Part shown: one piece after another, positions 59,179-64,000 of the stretch
How the letters are laid out: each line of letters begins with the position of its first letter
Numbering within the stretch: position 1 is the first letter of the stretch
NCBI RefSeq assembly: GCF_932526225.1
Contig: NC_064048.1
Location: 12,719,665 to 12,783,664, forward strand
Origin: Nematostella vectensis
Lineage: Eukaryota > Cnidaria > Anthozoa > Actiniaria > Edwardsiidae
DNA: 64,000 bases
Reading direction: 5' to 3'
Notes under the pieces: generated by a model
What the model was told of the DNA's origin: nothing
Seen by the model: the letters and a program-made list of their open reading frames with translations, nothing else
The model's database searches: none
Made by a program: the position numbers and the translations under genes

Positions 59179-59600
59179 GATGATGGCCAGGATACGGTGA
59201 ATTCTAGGGATGTGAAACAATATTCTTAATATCATCTGCTATGTTCTACCTCCCTCTCAGACATGATGATGGCCAGGATACGGTGAATTCTAGGGATGTG
59301 AAACAATATTCTTAATATCATCTGCTATGTTCTACCTCCCTCTCAGACATGATGATGGCCAGGATACGGTGAATTCTAGGGATGGAAACAATATTCCTAA
59401 TATCATCTGCTATGTTCTACCTCCCTCTCAGACATGGTGATGGCCAGGATACGGTGAATTCTAGGGATGGAAACAATATTCTTAAAATCATCTGCTATGT
59501 TCTACCTTCCTCTCAGACATGATGATGGCCAAGATACGGTGAATTCTAGGGATGGAAACAATATTTTTAATATCATCTGCTATGTTCTACCTCCCTGTGC
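59169..59600. repeat. 85-86-bp repeat duplicating the peptidase start codon, five copies
   Basis: On the minus strand ATGTCTGAGAGG occurs with start positions 59178 (the true start), 59264, 59350, 59435 and 59520. The four upstream copies read MSEREVEHSR and stop, or a close variant. Thus the segment containing the initiation site was tandemly amplified upstream. Confidence 0.9.
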
Positions 59601-60375
59601 CGTTACATATCGTGGTTTTCGTGCCGTGACATATCGTGGTTTTGGTGCCGTGACATGTCGTGGTTTTCGTGTCGTGACATATCGTGGTCGTTTCGTGCCG
59701 TGACTTATCGTGGTTTTCGTGCCGTGACATATCGTGGTCGTTTCGTGCCGTGACATATCGTGGTCGTTTTGCGCCGTGACTTATTGTGGTTTTCGTGCCG
59801 TGACATTTCGTGGTCGTTTCGTGCCGTGACATATCGTGGTCGTTTCGTGCCGTGACATATCGTGGTTTTCGTGCCGTGACTTATCGTGGTTTTCGTGTCG
59901 TGGCATATCGTGGTTTTCGTGTCGTGACATATCGTGGTTTTCGTGCCGTGACATATCGTGGTCGTTTCGTGCCGTGACTTATCGTGGTTTTCGTATCGTG
60001 ACATATCGTGGTTTTCGTATCGTGACATATCGTGGTTTTCATGCCGTGACATATCGTGGTCGTTTCGTGCCGTGACATTTCGTGGTCGTTTCGTGCCGTG
60101 ACATATCGTGGTTTTGGTGCCGTGACATATCGTGGTCGTATCGTGCCGTGACATATCGTGGTCGTTTCGTGCCGTGACTTATCGTGGTTTTCGTATCGTG
60201 ACATATCGTGGTTTTCGTGTCGTGACATATCGTGGTTTTCATGCCGTGACATATCGTGGTCGTTTCGTGCCGTGACATTTCGTGGTCGTTTCGTGCCGTG
60301 ACATATCGTGGTTTTGGTGCCGTGACATATCGTGGTCGTATCGTGGTCGTATCGTGCCGTGATCGTGACATTTTA
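59600..60375. repeat. ~24-29-bp repeat GTGCCGTGACATATCGTGGT
   Basis: About 28 units with TTTT or CGTTTC spacers, immediately upstream of the start-codon repeat. ORFs on both strands are artefacts. Confidence 0.92.
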
Positions 60376-60569
60376 CTCTGCCGTAATCGTGACATGCCGT
60401 TATCGTGTCGTGACATGGCGTTATCGTGTCGTGACATGCCGATATCACTTTAATTTTTCATTTCATTAGATTTGTTTGCCACTATTTATAAAGCTGAAAA
60501 AAAATCTGGGTGGGGAGGAGTCCCCTAGAAACCATCAGGCTTTTGTGGGTATGGGAGCTCCTCCTGGAG

Positions 60570-60870
60570 TCGTGACATGTCGTTATCGAGTCGTGACATG
60601 TCGTTATCGTGTCGTGACATGTCGTTATCGTGTCGTGACATGTTGTTATCGTGTCTTGACATGTCGTTATCGTGTCGTGACATGTCGTTATCGTGTCGTG
60701 ACATGTCGTTATCGTATCGTGACAAGTCGTTATCGTGTGGTGACATGCCGTTATCGTGTCGTGACATGTCGTTATCGTGTCGTGACATGTCGTTATCGTG
60801 TTGTGACATGTCGTTATCGTGTCGTGACATGTCGTTATCGTGTCATGACATGTCGTGTTATCGTGTCGTG
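60570..60870. repeat. 21-bp repeat GTGTCGTGACATGTCGTTATC
   Basis: About 14 copies; related in sequence to the preceding array, from which it is separated by about 150 bp of unique sequence. Confidence 0.92.
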
Positions 60871-60874
60871 CCAT

Positions 60875-63100
60875 GCTGAGGGTGCCATGTCGTGCATAAT
60901 TTGAGTCACCATCATCGTCATCATTATTATCATCAACACCATCACCAACATCATCGTCGTCGTCGTCGTCAACATCATCATCCTTGTCGTCGTAATCGTT
61001 ATCGTGTCGTGATAAGTCATCGTCAATTATTATTATTATTGTTGCTGTTGTTATTGTGCTATGCTATACTTTGTCCTTCTTTACTGCTAATTTGAGTTAT
61101 CTTGCGAGCTCGCGCTCATCAATCCCAGATTACAGCTGTTTTTGTTAGTGTTCACTTAGATTCACTTATCCCGTCTCACCAAGCGGAGTGTTGACCAATA
61201 AGAGGGTACAAAATGTGTCACGGTTGTTAGTAGTCGGTTCTGATGAAGGATTGGAAGTAAAGTCTGAAAGCATCTTTCGTCCTTGTTTTTATTCCAAGGG
61301 TATTTCTACATACCGCTGCCAACATTACGGGAGTGTGAAGCACTCTAGCATTTTCAAAAGCTCAGAGAGCTCTCGGAACACGCTTACCTTTTATATATAC
61401 CGGTTTCTATAAGAGTCGAGGTGCCATCTTGCCCTGGGGTGTCAAGCATTCACAGGTTAAAAAATAAACCATTTGGCCACTGGTTTTTCAAAAAAAAATT
61501 CCAATTCTTCGATTGCATCTACACTTTTAATATGCATTTTATGATAGTAATACTTTATTTTTATAGCGCCATGTTCGCCTCGCCCCCAGGCTTCTCTTTG
61601 TCAGCTTTCTTTCACAGGCTTTAAGACTGTCTTACGGGACAGCGGCAAACCAAACGTGACGTCACTAAGGGTGGTGTGTCACGGGATAACATTCAACAAA
61701 AACGTTTCGCGATACATTGTATCGTATCCATTCTGACATGTTCCCAAACAAATTTTACGCGGAATAACTTTCCAGATGTTCGTCATTCTGTGCTGCATGT
61801 TTTTGAAGCGAGTTCAAAAACACGTAACATGTTGCCGAGTAAAATGATGTGCGTAAAGTTGTGTTGCGCAATATGTTTCACGGCCAATGACATTCAATGA
61901 AGTAGAAAGTAAAGAGGAGTCTGATGAGCACGAGAAAATTTCTTTGTTTCTAAGTTTGGCTCTATAGTTTTTTATCAGGTTGTTGTTGGTCTACAAAACA
62001 ATTTGTAAAAATGATTTGTTTATCTTGTGTTTCTCAGCCATCTAAAATAAATCAAGAGATCTTATTTAAAGAGACTTTTTTTCCAAATGCAAATGATCAT
62101 TTGAAAGTAAATGTATCCCATATTTACCTTAAAATATCACCCCAAGTGACTTGTGACTTGTTATTCTTTAGAAGCTAATCCAATGCACGAACACACTGAG
62201 CAATCGCTCATACAACAACGCAGTAAATTGAATGCTTTTGTTAATCTTTCAGCGCCGGTAACCCCAAACCACCGGTAGACCAAACAATCAGTTTGTGCTG
62301 TGTCTAATGGAGCGAAGAGTCGCGCAGGTACCTTTTAGCTCAGGAGTTATCTTTTTACTCAATGAAGTCCGAGGGGTCAATGACTTGCCTTGGCGTTTGA
62401 CTGGTCCACTGAAAAATCTGTTTTCGCGCCAACCGAAAGTATTTTTTCTGTTAAAACACTCACATTCAACCCATTCATGATAATCAGCATTTTATTCTGG
62501 TACCGATAGTACTGGCTGGAGAATAGAGCGACAATAAGACATACTTGTTAAAGCAAGGCAGAAAAAAGAGCGAAAGATGAAAGAAACAATAAGATATACT
62601 TCTTAAATAATGTCGAGCGACCACTCCTTTATCATATGTTACAATTGAGAATACATTCTGTTTATTTGCAAGAAAATTCGAAATAACCATCCGCTATCGA
62701 AGTTTAATAACCTATTTACGATATTTTACTTAAAGTATCTCAGACACTTGCTTAAATTAGCCGATGGAAAGGGATTCATTCAATGAGTTGGCATTGTGCG
62801 GGAGCATAAAATGGCGGCCTGGTTGGCCTTCTTTAAGCCAGAAAAAAAAAATCATTTATTTTCGGGATGACGAAGGAGCATCATTTTATTCAATAAAACA
62901 TGAAAATTAAAAGAAATATATATTTATTATATGGCTACGATAGTCGAGCGCTGTGAGTGGCTCATTGATAATCGTGACATTCCCGTATTGCCCGTCTCTG
63001 AGGGCATTACGGAATTCCGTATTGACCTACGAAAAAATTTTCACAATCTTCTGTTTTTTTATTTTTTTTTCCACCTTCAAACTGCAAAATGAGCTACAGC
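60875..63100. other. mostly unannotated; CAT/GTC microsatellites and a CRE-type site
   Basis: CAT, GTC and ATT runs lie at 60905-61050. GTGACGTCAC (CRE-like) lies at about 61655. A degenerate plus-strand hammerhead-like motif lies near 61238-61275. No exon is recognised. A plus-strand open frame from ATG 62931 (MATIVERCEWLIDNRDIPV) is probably non-coding. Confidence 0.35.
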
Positions 63101-63277
63101 GAACATTCGAGTATCGAATTCTAACACCCAGAAGAAACAGAAATGGTTGGCGGCGGTTCGTCTTTTTCCGTATCCGGAGCGGGACATTTTGTGAGATTTT
63201 TTGTGTTGTTTTGTTCGGTTGTACGAATTTCGCTAAAACAAAATCGACCAAAAAACCAAAGCAACAACAACAACAAA

Positions 63278-63373
63278 ATGGGAATGGACGAGCACTCTGT
63301 GTCGGAGTTTTATTATCCTGAAGAGATTGAAGAGGAAAATTTTGACAAACGAGTCGGCGAGCGCCACCGATAG
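63278..63373 (+). CDS. short plus-strand open frame, doubtful
   Basis: The ATG after CAACAACAACAAA opens MGMDEHSVSEFYYPEEIEEE and stops after 31 codons. The composition is protein-like and acidic. It lies inside the intron of the minus-strand gene. I do not recognise it; it could be a small exon or chance. Confidence 0.2.
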   Translation: MGMDEHSVSEFYYPEEIEEENFDKRVGERHR

Positions 63374-63463
63374 CCAAGAAATACATAGGATAAACAAAGG
63401 CAAATGAATAAATAACAAGGGGTGTAAATACCCAGAAAAGTCTCTTGAAGTTAAAAGTACTAC

Positions 63464-63737
63464 CTGTTATTTGTAAATGCAATATTTCCATCAAATCGTA
63501 AAGCAGCACAAAGCGATTGGCCTTTTCATTTTCCTTCAGAAGTTTGTTCTCTACATACCGTGGAGTTTTAGAACTAAACAGTCCATTCATGCCGTGAAGA
63601 CTGACAGCTAGACTTTCTTTGTTATTGTTTGGATCAACTTCACCTATGATTAAACCTGTAGCTTCCAAAAAATGAAAATAGAAAGAAAATAGCCCGAAAA
63701 GTCGCCCAATTACTTGTGGTTGAATCTTTTCGCTCAT
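63464..63737 (-). CDS. first coding exon of an unrecognised gene
   Basis: The ATG at 63737 opens MSEKIQPQVIGRLFGLFSFY. The exon continues through EATGLIIGEVDPNN, ESLAVSLHGMNGLFSSKTPR and RFVLLYDLMEILHLQIT to the donor AACAG|GTAGTA, 91 codons plus one base. Composition and the promoter context support a real gene. The remaining exons were not found; the frame stays open past the donor, but that part is low-complexity and does not look coding. I do not recognise the family. The promoter suggests a cell-cycle or DNA-replication role (inference only). Confidence 0.55.
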
Positions 63738-63774
63738 TCACATTTTTGATTTGACAGCGCGCGAGTGTTTCTTG

Positions 63775-63945
63775 TTTTCCCGCCTTTTTGATATCGATCG
63801 ATAAACTAATCGATATTCGCGCGAAAGCGAAAGTTGATTTGTTTTCTTGTCAATTCTATTTTAAAAAGCCATATAATAAACAACTTACTAACCTCGAACC
63901 TAGCCTCGGTCGATACGCCAAAGCTTCAGTTTGATATTTCCCGCC
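63775..63945. promoter_or_regulatory. E2F-like and ATCGAT-rich promoter region
   Basis: TTTTCCCGCC (63775-63784) and TTTCCCGCC (63937-63945) match the E2F consensus. Between them lie GATATCGATCGAT, AATCGATATT and GCGCGAAAGCGAAA. It lies just upstream of the minus-strand start at 63737 and may also serve a plus-strand gene beyond the window. Confidence 0.45.
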
Positions 63946-64000
63946 ATGACCTCACTCTTGGTTAGTTAGTAGTTAATATTTGCGTAGAGTAAAATAAGCA

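Noticed and set aside
60482-60904. Arg/Tyr/Cys-rich and His/Asp-rich proteins
   Set aside because: All are frames of the 21-bp GTGTCGTGACATGTCGTTATC repeat, equally open on both strands.

Overview
The window looks like nuclear DNA of a cnidarian, most likely an anthozoan close to the sea anemone Nematostella (inference from the gene types and exon structure; no search was run). It is AT-rich, has no operons, and its genes are split into short exons with GT-AG introns. I reconstructed three protein-coding genes exon by exon with consistent reading phase. (1) A 14-exon MTCH2-like mitochondrial outer-membrane carrier homologue lies on the minus strand at 2386-17643 (308 aa). (2) An aryl hydrocarbon receptor (AHR) lies on the plus strand. 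It has eight coding exons at 33208-49104 (731 aa), plus a phase-compatible alternative first exon at 23591-23640. It has bHLH and PAS-A but no PAS-B. (3) A five-exon M28B peptidase of the glutamate carboxypeptidase II/NAALADase family lies on the minus strand at 54297-59178 (733 aa). All zinc ligands are present but several glutamate-recognition residues are changed. A first exon of a fourth, unrecognised minus-strand gene is at 63464-63737. A possible bidirectional promoter lies near 1500-1810.  Layout: 1-2060 AT-rich flank with two weak head-to-head start exons; 2.4-17.6 kb MTCH2; 17.6-33.2 kb poor in coding sequence, with MITE-like inverted-repeat elements, a tandem hammerhead-ribozyme repeat, a minisatellite and the distal AHR exon; 33.2-49.1 kb AHR, with a LINE and two MITEs in its introns; 49.1-54.3 kb convergent intergenic region with minisatellites; 54.3-59.2 kb the peptidase; 59.2-60.9 kb tandem repeats upstream of it; 61-63.4 kb nothing clearly coding; then the start of the last gene.  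Two observations stand out. First, a 355-bp tandem repeat at 26136-26790 carries, on the minus strand, two copies of a complete type I hammerhead ribozyme 355 nt apart. This is the organisation of a retrozyme, a non-autonomous retroelement that makes small circular RNA. A second hammerhead of the Penelope-like type lies in an MTCH2 intron at about 3585-3630. Second, many of the long minisatellites fill single introns and abut or contain the splice site of the neighbouring exon. The clearest case is MTCH2 intron 11: about 112 copies of a 34-bp unit made of the last 32 nt of exon 11 plus its 5' splice site. Similar cases involve 3' splice sites in MTCH2 and the peptidase, and the start codon of the peptidase, which is repeated in five tandem copies.
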